Positions 1-7,542 of a DNA stretch of 64,000 nt are shown piece by piece. Both the position numbers and the translations under genes were made by a program. The stretch is from Bacillus sp. Marseille-P3661. Its GTDB lineage: Bacteria; Bacillota; Bacilli; Bacillales; Bacillaceae_J. Where the stretch lies: contig NZ_LT965953.1 in the NCBI RefSeq assembly GCF_900240995.1, forward strand, positions 2,280,637 through 2,344,636, read 5' to 3'. The notes beneath the pieces were generated by a model. The model did no database searches, had not been told where the DNA came from, and saw nothing but the letters and a program-made list of their open reading frames with translations. Each line of letters opens with the position of its first letter. Position 1 is the first letter of the stretch.

Positions 1-105
1 TTCAAAGTTATTCCGCTAAAGAATGCTGGTAAAAGTCCAAGCATATACGACGATATTACAGCACATATGAAACAATGGGTACCTGATTTAGAAATACTGC
101 AATAA
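1..105 (+). CDS. C-terminal end of an unidentified protein (partial)
   Basis: An open frame enters from the left edge and ends with TAA at 103-105, giving about 34 residues that end in DLEILQ. The family cannot be recognised from so short a tail. The stop lies six bases before a strong hairpin terminator, which supports it being the true end of a plus-strand gene. No start or domain is visible. Confidence 0.6.
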   Translation, partial: FKVIPLKNAGKSPSIYDDITAHMKQWVPDLEILQ

Positions 106-110
106 TAAAA

Positions 111-149
111 AATGCCTGAATTAGGATAGATACTAATTCAGGCATTTTC
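111..149. terminator. Bidirectional intrinsic terminator
   Basis: A 14-bp perfect stem (111-124 with 133-146) with an 8-nt loop is followed by T residues on the plus strand and preceded by an A run that gives a U tract on the minus strand. It lies between two convergent genes and can serve both. Confidence 0.9.
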
Positions 150-677
150 TCATTTTCCCCTCTCCTCTACCGGAATATGTACAGGTATCTCAAACCACCA
201 GATAAAAAAGACTACTATGAGTAATGTAACCATATAGGCTATTAATGGTTTCTTATAAAATAACCGTAGCATAGGGAACATAAAACAATCAAAAAAGACT
301 GACCAGCTATAACTCCAGCCATATTGATATTCAATATGACCAGTCTTCACGAAAATCCACTCAATTCCAGCATACCATCCTATATACCACACATAATGAA
401 GAAAAACTCTTCCTATGCCTTTGTCTTCTGGATAATTCCCAATAAATAAAAGTGCCGTTGCAGGAAAAACAATGAAAGTATATAACATTTCAGTTAGTGT
501 ATGAGTACTAATAAAATCCGCATCTAGCCGCCAAAGAAAGTGATTCGCTGTCAGAAAATTATAGAGAAGATTTCCTAGTGCAAAGTATAACATAACCGTA
601 TGGTACTTTTGCCAATTCCTCCAGTTTCCTGCCTTCCACACGATTACAATCATAATAATAGACAAAAGCAAATGCAT
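150..677 (-). CDS. CBO0543-family integral membrane protein
   Basis: The 175-residue product is almost entirely hydrophobic, with about five membrane segments, and has the Trp/Tyr-rich short loops of the CBO0543 family of small Firmicute membrane proteins. The function of that family is unknown. The C-terminal tail ends in a charged EERGK. The gene stands alone, with its own start next to the divergent zinc operon and a shared terminator at its end. A second, distantly similar family member is at 43885-44358. The family call is from overall pattern, not from a diagnostic motif. Confidence 0.65.
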   Translation of the reverse strand: MHLLLSIIMIVIVWKAGNWRNWQKYHTVMLYFALGNLLYNFLTANHFLWRLDADFISTHTLTEMLYTFIVFPATALLFIGNYPEDKGIGRVFLHYVWYIGWYAGIEWIFVKTGHIEYQYGWSYSWSVFFDCFMFPMLRLFYKKPLIAYMVTLLIVVFFIWWFEIPVHIPVEERGK

Positions 678-755
678 CAGTGTAATCTCCTTGTGGCTTT
701 TTTTGTTAATATACGATAACCTGACCTATCTTATTCAATTGACAAGCGAATACAA

Positions 756-784
756 TTGACATTTATCGTTTTTTTTTCTATTAT
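756..784 (+). promoter_or_regulatory. Sigma-A promoter of the zinc operon
   Basis: TTGACA at 756-761, a 17-nt spacer, and TATTAT at 779-784 form a near-consensus housekeeping promoter. The Zur box starts at the next base, so bound Zur would cover the transcription start. Confidence 0.8.
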
Positions 785-806
785 AAATCGTAATGGTTAC
801 GATAAT
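785..806 (+). promoter_or_regulatory. Zur box (zinc-responsive operator)
   Basis: An inverted repeat TCGTAA-TGG-TTACGA (788-802) inside AAATCGTAAT...TTACGATAAT matches the Bacillus Zur consensus (AAATCGTAATNATTACGATTT type) in its 9-1-9 layout. It lies directly downstream of the -10 box and 87 bp before yidD. The Zur gene is the last gene of the operon it should control, so the circuit would be autoregulated. Confidence 0.9.
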
Positions 807-892
807 AGTTAAGGTTATTATAACCGTTGTTTAATAAAGCATTAACTGCCTTTTAATTTAGGCTGAATTTTTTCTAAGAAGGTAGATATACG

Positions 893-1132
893 ATGAATTG
901 GCCATTTTTAACAATCATAAGGTTTTACCAGAAATTTATTTCTCCTTTAAAACCTCCAACATGTCGTTTTTATCCAACATGCTCACATTATGGACTCGAA
1001 GCTATTCAACGGTTTGGTATTATCAAGGGTGGGTATTACACGCTTATACGAATCTTAAAATGCCATCCCTTCCATCCAGGTGGAATAGACCCGGTACCTG
1101 AAAAAGTAAATAAACTAAAAAATAGTCGGTGA
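893..1132 (+). CDS. yidD: YidD membrane insertion efficiency factor
   Basis: The 79-residue product has the YidD signature: an N-terminal amphipathic stretch ([10 protein letters not shown]), the central cysteine motif FYPTCSHYG and the C-terminal HPGGIDPVP. In other bacteria YidD sits at the inner face of the membrane and assists YidC-type insertion of membrane proteins. Start ATG 893 has AAGAAGGTAG upstream. It is the first gene after the Zur box and lies seven bases before znuC, so it should be co-expressed with the zinc importer. That is an unusual setting, since yidD normally goes with rpmH/rnpA/yidC. It may help insert ZnuB under zinc limitation (inference). Confidence 0.9.
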   Translation: MNWPFLTIIRFYQKFISPLKPPTCRFYPTCSHYGLEAIQRFGIIKGGYYTLIRILKCHPFHPGGIDPVPEKVNKLKNSR

Positions 1133-1138
1133 TATAAT

Positions 1139-1927
1139 ATGGAAAAATCAAATGAAGAACAGGTCATAAATGTTAAAGATGTTTCTTTTGCATATGATAA
1201 CAAACTTGTACTAGATCATGTATCGTTTAAAATAACAAAAGGAACATTTTTAGGTTTAGTTGGTCCAAATGGATCTGGAAAATCTACGCTTATTAAGTTG
1301 ATATTAGGAATTTTAAAGCCAAAACAGGGTGAGATCCTAATGTATGGTACTCCCATTCATAAGTTTAAACAGCGCCATCTAATTGGTTTTGTATCTCAAA
1401 AGGCAAATAGTTTTAATACTGGTTTTCCTGCAACAGTACTTGAAGTTGTCTTAAGTGGACTAACTTCTAAAGTAGGCTTATTTAAATTTATCAATAACAG
1501 CCATAAACAATTAGCACTTGACGCAATTAAGGCGGTAGAAATGGAAGAATACGCCTATCAAAATATTGGTGAACTTTCAGGTGGACAACAACAGCGTGTC
1601 TTTATAGCTAGATCATTAGTAAGTAAACCCGAATTACTTATTTTAGATGAACCCACTGTCGGTGTAGATCAAAAAAACGTAGAAAGCTTTTATAATATGC
1701 TGGCTCATTTGAATAAAGAAAAAGGTATAACATTAATTATGGTTACTCACGATGTCGGCACAATTACACATCACGCTACACATGTTGCATGCTTAAATAA
1801 AAACCTTCATTTTCATGGGGAATCAAATGAATTTCAAGCAATCAATCATGCTGATTTATCTGACTTTTATGGTCATGATTTACAAGTACTAACGCATAAC
1901 CACCAGCATGGAGGTGCAAGTCATTGA
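1139..1927 (+). CDS. znuC: Zinc ABC transporter ATP-binding protein ZnuC
   Basis: This is a 262-residue ATPase of the metal-type ABC importers. It has Walker A GPNGSGKST (residues 42-50), the signature LSGGQ (146-150), Walker B LLILDEP (166-172) and an H-loop THDV. The C-terminus carries a histidine-rich tail (THNHQHGG...SH), common in zinc importers and possibly metal sensing. It powers the permease encoded by the overlapping next gene. Zinc rather than manganese is inferred from the Zur box in front of the operon and the zur gene at its end. No substrate-binding lipoprotein (ZnuA) is encoded in the operon. Confidence 0.92.
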   Translation: MEKSNEEQVINVKDVSFAYDNKLVLDHVSFKITKGTFLGLVGPNGSGKSTLIKLILGILKPKQGEILMYGTPIHKFKQRHLIGFVSQKANSFNTGFPATVLEVVLSGLTSKVGLFKFINNSHKQLALDAIKAVEMEEYAYQNIGELSGGQQQRVFIARSLVSKPELLILDEPTVGVDQKNVESFYNMLAHLNKEKGITLIMVTHDVGTITHHATHVACLNKNLHFHGESNEFQAINHADLSDFYGHDLQVLTHNHQHGGASH

Positions 1928-2799
1928 TTGAAAATATACTCCAATATGAGTTTTTACAAAATGCCTTTTTCACAGGAATCATGATTGGTATTTTAGCGCC
2001 TCTGTTAGGTGTATTTATTGTAGTCAGAAGATTATCTCTAATAGCCGATGCATTAAGCCATATTACTCTTGCAGGGATAGCCGCAAGCATGTTACTTGAA
2101 AAAAAAGTTATGGCTTTCCAAGGGTTGAATCCTATATATATGGGAATGGTATTTTCTGTCGGCGGATCCATGCTAATCGAAAACCTTCGTAAAATTTATA
2201 AGCATTATCAAGAGTTAGCCATACCGATTATTTTATCAGGCGGTGTCGGTTTAAGCGTAGTCTTTATATCTTTGGCTGACGGTTTCAATACAGACCTTTT
2301 CACTTATTTATTTGGTAGTGTTACCGCCGTGAGCAGAGTCGATCTATGGACCATTTTAATTGTAACAATTGTAGTTATCTCGATGATCGTCTTATTTTTC
2401 AAAGAACTTTTTATTTTATCATTTGATGAAGAACATGCTGTTGTATCTGGTATAAATGCTAAATGGATTCACTTTTTGTTTATTGTAATGGTTGCTATAG
2501 TCATTGCAGCTTCGATGAGAATCGTCGGTGTGTTGCTTGTTTCAGCTTTGATGACCTTACCGGTTGCATCTAGTATTAGGATCGCACGAGGTTTTAAACA
2601 GACAATCCTTTATTCTGTTCTTTTTGGTGAAATAGCTGTAGTCGGCGGCTTAATTGTTGCTTACTATTTGGATATTGCTCCCGGGGGCACTATTGTTATT
2701 TTTTCGATTTTAATATTGATGACAACAATACTAATCAAAAAAATCACTCGTTCCTTACCAAGAAAAACTGCAAGGAGTAGATTCGATGAATATAGATGA
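1924..2799 (+). CDS. znuB: Zinc ABC transporter permease ZnuB
   Basis: This is a 291-residue ABC-3 family permease with about eight membrane helices and the family motif GVFIVVRRLSLIADALSHITLAG near residues 30-52. It starts with TTG at 1924, overlapping the znuC stop in TTGA, with GGAGGTG seven bases upstream; the overlap indicates translational coupling. The product forms the membrane channel of the zinc importer together with ZnuC. Its C-terminus is basic (RSLPRKTARSRF) and overlaps the start of zur by 14 bases. Confidence 0.92.
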   Translation: MIENILQYEFLQNAFFTGIMIGILAPLLGVFIVVRRLSLIADALSHITLAGIAASMLLEKKVMAFQGLNPIYMGMVFSVGGSMLIENLRKIYKHYQELAIPIILSGGVGLSVVFISLADGFNTDLFTYLFGSVTAVSRVDLWTILIVTIVVISMIVLFFKELFILSFDEEHAVVSGINAKWIHFLFIVMVAIVIAASMRIVGVLLVSALMTLPVASSIRIARGFKQTILYSVLFGEIAVVGGLIVAYYLDIAPGGTIVIFSILILMTTILIKKITRSLPRKTARSRFDEYR

Positions 2800-3214
2800 A
2801 GCCCTTCATATTCTTAAGGATGAAGGATACAAGCATACTGACAAACGGGCAGATATTTTACGCTTGTTTTCAAATCATGATGGTTACCTTACCGCAAAAG
2901 ATGTACAGGACCGGTTAAAAGATGGTTATCCTAGTCTTAGTTTTGATACGATTTATCGTAACTTATACTTATTTTCTAAGTTAAAAATATTAGAATCCAC
3001 TGATATAAATGGTGAAAAACATTTCAGGTTTACCTGTGATGCCAACCATCATCACCACCATTTTATATGCTTGGATTGTGGAAAAACAGAGCAAATCCAT
3101 GCCTGTCCAATGCGTTTACTTGAAAACGATATGGAAAACTTCCAAATTACTAGTCATAAGTTTGAAATTTATGGCCGCTGTCCCGAATGTTTGATAACTG
3201 ATAACGATAAATAA
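2786..3214 (+). CDS. zur: Zinc uptake repressor Zur (Fur family)
   Basis: This 142-residue Fur-family regulator has a winged-helix DNA-binding half (residues 1-80, with LSFDTIYRNLYLF as the recognition region) and a metal-binding half. Two CxxC pairs (C95/C98 and C132/C135) form the structural zinc site, and a run of five histidines (88-92) lies beside the regulatory site. With zinc bound it should repress by binding the box at 785-806. It overlaps znuB by 14 nt, with AAGGAG inside the znuB 3' end. Zur is chosen over Fur or PerR because of its operon and the operator type. Confidence 0.93.
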   Translation: MNIDEALHILKDEGYKHTDKRADILRLFSNHDGYLTAKDVQDRLKDGYPSLSFDTIYRNLYLFSKLKILESTDINGEKHFRFTCDANHHHHHFICLDCGKTEQIHACPMRLLENDMENFQITSHKFEIYGRCPECLITDNDK

Positions 3215-3279
3215 AGCATAAATTTAATTGAAAATCACCACCCTAATTAGTGATTGTTAGTTACGGGGAGGTGATTCTT

Positions 3280-3462
3280 TTGAATAGAAATAGTCCTGAT
3301 TTTGATCAATTAAATGACCGAGTTATTGCGGACTCTACTTCTGCACCTACATTTGTTATTAAAACGAATCTAGATCCCAAAAACATTAAAGAGGAAAATC
3401 CTTACTATAATGAACATGCCTCTCCAACAGAGAAAGAGAAACTTAAAGAGTTTTTCGATTAA
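3280..3462 (+). CDS. Small hypothetical protein, 60 aa
   Basis: A TTG codon at 3280 is preceded by an excellent GGGGAGGTGAT ribosome binding site; an ATG 30 bases upstream in the same frame lacks one. The product is 60 residues, acidic and polar, with no membrane segment, and ends in KLKEFFD. I do not recognise it. It is followed by its own terminator, so it is a stand-alone gene or the last gene of the zinc operon (66 bp after zur). Confidence 0.7.
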   Translation: MNRNSPDFDQLNDRVIADSTSAPTFVIKTNLDPKNIKEENPYYNEHASPTEKEKLKEFFD

Positions 3463-3476
3463 TCCTATATTAATTG

Positions 3477-3500
3477 AACCCGCTTTTAAGCGGGTTTATT
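3477..3500 (+). terminator. Intrinsic terminator
   Basis: A 7-bp stem AACCCGC/GCGGGTT with a TTTTAA loop is followed by a T-rich tail. It closes the small gene and, with it, the zinc operon region. Confidence 0.85.
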
Positions 3501-3685
3501 TAATAATAAAGATAGCTTTTATAGCCTTCAGATTTTAGTAATTTATTCCAAGTAAGTGTCGATTTTCTGTCAACTTTGTTTTATCATTAAAAGTTAACAA
3601 GTTTGTCATTGGAATCATTCTTTTTAAAATTTATAATAAGCTTATAAATATCATGACACCAACAATTCGGGAGGGTATGAGGAAT

Positions 3686-3973
3686 ATGCAACTTATGATC
3701 ACTAAACCTGCATTAGAATGGTACAAAAGGGAAATGGAGCTAGCAAACGGAGATTATGTACGTTTTTTCGCAAGATATGGTGGTTCTAGTCCTCTTCAAA
3801 AAGGATTTTCATTAGGAATGTCAATGGATATGCCTAAGGAACCCGAAGTCCAGGTTAAAAACGAAGGAATTACTTTCTTTATTGAAAGAGAGGACTTATG
3901 GTATTTTGATAAGCATAACCTAACGGTAATTTATAACGATACTATTGATGAAATAGAATTCCAATATAACTAA
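3686..3973 (+). CDS. yneR: YneR, HesB/IscA-like protein
   Basis: This 95-residue protein matches B. subtilis YneR in length, sequence style (ALEWYK, GDYVRFFARYGGSS, KGFSLGMS) and position beside yneQ. HesB/IscA-like proteins belong to iron-sulfur biology, but YneR lacks the IscA cysteines and its role is unknown. I chose ATG 3686 because GGGAGGG (3669-3675) lies ten bases before it; two upstream in-frame ATGs (3653, 3677) are too far from or too close to that site. It is convergent with yneQ. Confidence 0.88.
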   Translation: MQLMITKPALEWYKREMELANGDYVRFFARYGGSSPLQKGFSLGMSMDMPKEPEVQVKNEGITFFIEREDLWYFDKHNLTVIYNDTIDEIEFQYN

Positions 3974-3981
3974 CAAACTTG

Positions 3982-4010
3982 ACGAGATTTCGAAATGAAA
4001 TCTCGTTTTT
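3982..4010 (+). terminator. Intrinsic terminator after yneR
   Basis: A perfect 10-bp stem (ACGAGATTTC/GAAATCTCGT) with a 5-nt loop is followed by TTTT. Confidence 0.9.
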
Positions 4011-4062
4011 GTGGACCTAACCAAATTTATTTACTTGGCAACCTCATTTAAGTAGGATTAAC

Positions 4063-4395
4063 CTATGAGTTCTCAAAATTAATTTTATCTGGCGAGTCCA
4101 TTTTAAATCTTTGTATATGACTTATTAAGCCTTCCTGCTTAAGTATTTCTACTTGTTTTATACCAATTAAATCAAAATGGGGGAATTTTGATCGATTATG
4201 TATCCACTCTTGCTTTAATCCATATTGATGCCCCCAGTGTATAAGTTTGTTCAAATCACTGCAACCTACTTTTGTCACTGTGGTACAATCGGGAAATCTT
4301 GGATGAATCCAATAGTGAGTTAGAAAAGCAATATTACCACTTTCCACAACACTTTTCCATTCCTCTAGCTCATGTCGTTTAATTCCAAAGGCCAC
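4063..4395 (-). CDS. yneQ: YneQ family protein
   Basis: This 110-residue protein corresponds to B. subtilis YneQ by position (directly after yneP, facing yneR) and by its Trp/His-rich sequence. Its function is unknown. It starts with GTG at 4395, only two bases after the yneP stop, with AAGGGTGAA overlapping the end of yneP, so the two are translated together. Confidence 0.75.
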   Translation of the reverse strand: MAFGIKRHELEEWKSVVESGNIAFLTHYWIHPRFPDCTTVTKVGCSDLNKLIHWGHQYGLKQEWIHNRSKFPHFDLIGIKQVEILKQEGLISHIQRFKMDSPDKINFENS

Positions 4396-4397
4396 GC

Positions 4398-4823
4398 TTA
4401 TTCACCCTTTTTCTTTGCGTTTTCATACGCATCATGCCATTTTGGATATAGCTTTGAAATTCGAATAGGCCGAAAAGAATCTTTTTTAACACAAATATGA
4501 TCTGTTTGCCCGCTTGCTGCCAGCTCCCCACTTTCATTGATTACTTCGTACCCATAGACAACACGAAAGCCATCGTATGATTCTATCCATGTCTTTACAA
4601 TTCCTGTTTCACCATAGTGCATTGCTTTTTTATAGGAGACCTTTACATCTAATACAGGTGAAACAATACCATCTTGTTCCATTTCAGCATAATTAAATCC
4701 TAGTTCCTTAATGAGTTTAGTTCGTCCGATTTCAAACCAAATCAGATAATTAGCATGATACACTACACCCATTTGATCTGTTTCTGCGTATCGGACATCA
4801 ATTTTTTCTTCTGTAATTAACAT
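4398..4823 (-). CDS. yneP: Acyl-CoA thioesterase YneP (YbgC/FadM hot-dog family)
   Basis: This 141-residue single hot-dog protein has the YbgC/4HBT signature RYAETDQMGVVYHANY, whose Asp is the catalytic residue (residue 16 from the chosen start). It hydrolyses acyl-CoA thioesters in the cytoplasm; the natural substrate is not known. The start is ATG 4823, because GAGGAGA lies seven bases upstream of it; an in-frame GTG at 4838 would overlap that site. It is transcribed with yneQ, as in B. subtilis. Confidence 0.88.
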   Translation of the reverse strand: MLITEEKIDVRYAETDQMGVVYHANYLIWFEIGRTKLIKELGFNYAEMEQDGIVSPVLDVKVSYKKAMHYGETGIVKTWIESYDGFRVVYGYEVINESGELAASGQTDHICVKKDSFRPIRISKLYPKWHDAYENAKKKGE

Positions 4824-4963
4824 TTGTATTCTCCTCACATTAATGGTTCTTTATCTATTTTACCATATAACAATTATTCTTCCTTTTAGTTGCTTATTTA
4901 AAATTCGGTTTAAATTTTTAATTGAAAAGGACAGGATTGTCTCCTGCCCTTTTCTACACATAA

Positions 4964-5191
4964 TTATTTGTAACCATTTTCGCGAGCTGCAGCTTCATCC
5001 TTAATTTCTTCACGCATTGCGTGAATGGATTCTTCACGACGTTTATTTTTTTCTTCAATTCGTTGACGTTCAGCTCCATCAGCAAATTGCATTGTGTCAT
5101 GTGATTCTTCAATGTTCTCAATTGTATTTTGTACCATACTTTGAAGTTTTTCTACATTATCACTACGATCATCTGGTTTTGGTTTGTTCAT
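4964..5191 (-). CDS. tlp: Small acid-soluble spore protein Tlp
   Basis: This 75-residue, highly charged, mostly helical protein matches Tlp (thioredoxin-like spore protein), with NVEKLQSMVQNTIENI near the N-terminus and EKNKRREESI later. It is made in the forespore under sigma-G in B. subtilis, where it forms an operon with sspN. The same pair occurs here, with sspN ending 82 bp upstream. A strong GGAGAG site precedes the start. Confidence 0.9.
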   Translation of the reverse strand: MNKPKPDDRSDNVEKLQSMVQNTIENIEESHDTMQFADGAERQRIEEKNKRREESIHAMREEIKDEAAARENGYK

Positions 5192-5273
5192 CGCAATTCT
5201 CTCCTTTTTAAAAAGTTCATACTATGATATTTTTCCAAAGTTGAGCCTTTACATTCGTGTTTTTGAATTGAAA

Positions 5274-5414
5274 TTATTCACCTTTAGTTTGAATTACTTG
5301 TGGTGACTCGCCGGTTTGATTTTGATACTTTTTCCCTTTATTATTTCCATACTTTCGTGGCTGTGTTCCAATATGATTAGGCTGAAATTGTTGATATTGA
5401 TTCGGATTTGTCAT
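5274..5414 (-). CDS. sspN: Small acid-soluble spore protein SspN
   Basis: This 46-codon gene is too short for many gene callers. Translation gives MTNPNQ...QFQPNHIGTQP.KYGNNKG...QVIQTKGE, and the HxGTxPxKY core and IQTKGE end match SspN of B. subtilis. GGGAGG lies nine bases before ATG 5414. It precedes tlp as in the known sspN-tlp forespore operon. SspN is a minor spore-core protein of unknown precise role. Confidence 0.9.
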   Translation of the reverse strand: MTNPNQYQQFQPNHIGTQPRKYGNNKGKKYQNQTGESPQVIQTKGE

Positions 5415-5480
5415 AGCTAAAACCTCCCTAAAATTTTTTGGACGTTCACTATTAATATCAACATGATTTGACTTTTATAT

Positions 5481-5521
5481 AAAAGAAAAAGCAGGAAAAA
5501 GCAAATCGCTTTTTTCCTGCT
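5481..5521 (-). terminator. Intrinsic terminator of the FbpB-like gene
   Basis: An inverted repeat AGCAGGAAAAA...TTTTTCCTGCT (5490-5521) is followed on the minus strand by a U-rich tract (5481-5489). It begins inside the stop codon of the gene at 5520-5651. Confidence 0.85.
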
Positions 5522-5651
5522 ACATTAATCTTGCTTGGGCACGTTTCTCTAAACGTTCTTCTATTTTATTTAATGCTTCACGATCATTTAGTAATTCCCT
5601 CTTGTTTTCTGATACTAAATCCTTAAATGATCTGCCTTTAAATTTTCTCAT
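5520..5651 (-). CDS. FbpB-family small basic protein
   Basis: This 43-codon gene starts with MRKFKGRSFKDLV and continues through SENKRELLNDREALNKIEERLEKR, the pattern of the Fur-regulated basic proteins (FbpB/FbpC) of Bacillus, which act with the sRNA FsrA in iron sparing. GGAGTGAAGAGA precedes ATG 5651, and a terminator follows at once, so it is a single-gene unit. I do not see a clear Fur box in the 130 bp upstream, so iron control is not shown here. Confidence 0.75.
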   Translation of the reverse strand: MRKFKGRSFKDLVSENKRELLNDREALNKIEERLEKRAQARLM

Positions 5652-5782
5652 TCTCTTCACTCCATTTTAAATTTTCGAAAAACTCTTATTTCAATTATTG
5701 CCAAAATTTACAATGTCCATTCATGGAACATTTAAATATTTTTTAATACTAAAAAAGCTCTACAATGAGTGTAGAGCTACTT

Positions 5783-6853
5783 TTAATCGAGTTTTGAAAG
5801 ACCGTTTAACATCTGTTCATAGTTTAACGTACCCGTAAATTTGTCTTGAATCTTTCCCTCACTATCGATAAAGTAAGTAGTTGGTAGCGCAATTACCTGG
5901 TAGGTTTCACTTACCTCACCCTTTTCATCAACCAAGACCGGAAAAGACAATCCTAATTCATTGATAAACTCCTCTGGTGCTGCCGTGCTTGTTTCAGTAT
6001 GAAAAGCATTAACTGCAACAATACTAATTCCTTTTTCTTTATATTCCTCATGCAATTGCTGCATCTCAGGCATTTCGGCACGGCAAGGTCCACACCATGA
6101 TGCCCAGAAGTTTAACATAACCTTTTGACCCTGGAAATCTGATAATTTCTTTGATTCACCATTTAATAATAGAAGTTCGAAATCTGGGGCTAGGTTACCT
6201 TTTTCAATACCAACTGCTACATTTTTATCCATAAATACAGTAGTATAAAGCGTATATCCAATAAGGCCAACAAATAAAAGTAGTACAAGAGCTTTTTTCA
6301 CAAATTCCATCCTCTCCGATGTAGAATATAGTTTAGTTTGATATGGTTTCATTAGCGGTGAAAATTTGGAGTAAAAAATATATGCACTGTACAATACCAA
6401 AACAATTAAAGTATTCGATAGGGCATCTTTGTCTACTACAATACAAAGGAGTAAATAAACTATAGAAAAAGTAATCACTCCTATGAAAATCGTATCAATC
6501 AAAATTTTAAGCGGGAACATTGCTTTTCTATTCTGCATATATATGTATATAATAGCGCCAAATACTCCAAATGTCGCTCCATATGTTCCGCCTGTATAAT
6601 AAATTATGCTACTTGGATTTAAAATTGCTTTAGAAGTAAAGAAAATCATATAGCTAAATTTCCATATAAACAACCACAATATGATGGCATTCATAAGGTG
6701 GTTGATGATATTGGTTCGAATAGCAGAATTGTATCTTAGTCGATACCTTATTATTATATAAGCAATCATAAAAGAAATAAATACAAAAAGATATTGATAC
6801 TTAATTAGAAATGGTCCTATTAACATTCCATCGTTCAGCAAACCAAACACCAC
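5783..6853 (-). CDS. Membrane protein fused to a TlpA/ResA-type thiol-disulfide oxidoreductase
   Basis: The 356-residue frame has two parts. Residues 1-165 hold about five membrane segments with a GGTYGATFGVFGA motif, loosely like prolipoprotein diacylglyceryl transferases. Residues 183-356 form a membrane-anchored thioredoxin domain with the WCGPC active site (C254, C257), as in B. subtilis YneN, which sits next to citB and is about 170 residues. A GGAGAGG sequence (6311-6317) lies nine bases before an in-frame GTG at 6301 that would give a 172-residue YneN alone, so two products are possible. The GTG start at 6853 has no good ribosome binding site. It should reduce or isomerise disulfides outside the membrane. 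Confidence 0.8.
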   Translation of the reverse strand: MVFGLLNDGMLIGPFLIKYQYLFVFISFMIAYIIIRYRLRYNSAIRTNIINHLMNAIILWLFIWKFSYMIFFTSKAILNPSSIIYYTGGTYGATFGVFGAIIYIYMQNRKAMFPLKILIDTIFIGVITFSIVYLLLCIVVDKDALSNTLIVLVLYSAYIFYSKFSPLMKPYQTKLYSTSERMEFVKKALVLLLFVGLIGYTLYTTVFMDKNVAVGIEKGNLAPDFELLLLNGESKKLSDFQGQKVMLNFWASWCGPCRAEMPEMQQLHEEYKEKGISIVAVNAFHTETSTAAPEEFINELGLSFPVLVDEKGEVSETYQVIALPTTYFIDSEGKIQDKFTGTLNYEQMLNGLSKLD

Positions 6854-6913
6854 CTATAATACCACTAACCGTATTAATCTTACCAAAAAAAGAACAGTAG
6901 TGCCATAGCACTA

Positions 6914-7517
6914 ACAAGTTTACTTCAGAGGTGCAAACATTGTAAAACACATAGGAAAGCGCACTTGAATTCACTTTATAATTCACAGTGCGTTTTTTAT
7001 TGATTTATAAACATGTTGGCGAATTTTAATAACTAATCGTCTCCTAATTCACATAGTAAATCACAGGGTATGAAATAAATATTGGAGGGTGCTTGATTTT
7101 GAGATTTAGTATGTAGATTATCATTGAGTAACCAGAGTTATTAATAATAAGCGGAGATTTTTCGGTTAAACAGCAGGATAGAGCTTGGTTCGGGGTATAT
7201 AAGCGGAGATTTTCCGATTAAGCAAAGTAAAGGTACCCATTTTTACGTTTTTCGAGTAAATAGGCGGAATCTTTCCGTCTATTTAAGCTATTTTCAGTGC
7301 TATTTCCTAATTAAGCGAAATTTCTCCGCTTATTTATCAAATTCGCTTTGGCATCTAATGAAATTGGACAACTTACGGGTGGTTTCGGGAAAAAATGAAA
7401 AGTAAAAAGGGCTTAGAGATATTGCATCCCTAAGCCTTTTTACTGTGAAGTTTATGTGATTTGCTAATTTGATTCAGTCTGCAATTTACCGTTTTGCACC
7501 TCACAAGTAAACCCGTT
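6914..7517. mobile_element. 604-bp inverted-repeat element, copy A
   Basis: This segment is about 97% identical by eye to 22641-23244 and has the same length. Its ends form imperfect inverted repeats of about 25 bp (rGTTTACTT..GAGGTGCAAA on both sides). It is flanked by a 13-bp direct repeat TGCCATAGCACTA (6901-6913 and 7518-7530), as expected for insertion. No transposase is encoded, so it is MITE-like. Inside are several short AAGCGGA..TTTCCG repeats and a strong hairpin at 7401-7444 that can terminate transcription from citB. It separates citB from the thioredoxin-fusion gene, which are adjacent in B. subtilis. Confidence 0.85.
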
Positions 7518-7542
7518 TGCCATAGCACTACTGTTTTTTAAT

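Noticed and set aside
5652..5760. A Fur box in front of the FbpB-like gene
   Set aside because: No inverted repeat resembling TGATAAT-N-ATTATCA could be found in the upstream bases.
6801..6986. A 61-codon minus-strand frame that shares its start with a frame at 22453-22713
   Set aside because: The shared part lies within the left end of the 604-bp element and the frames run out into unrelated flanks, so the similarity is the repeat, not a gene family.
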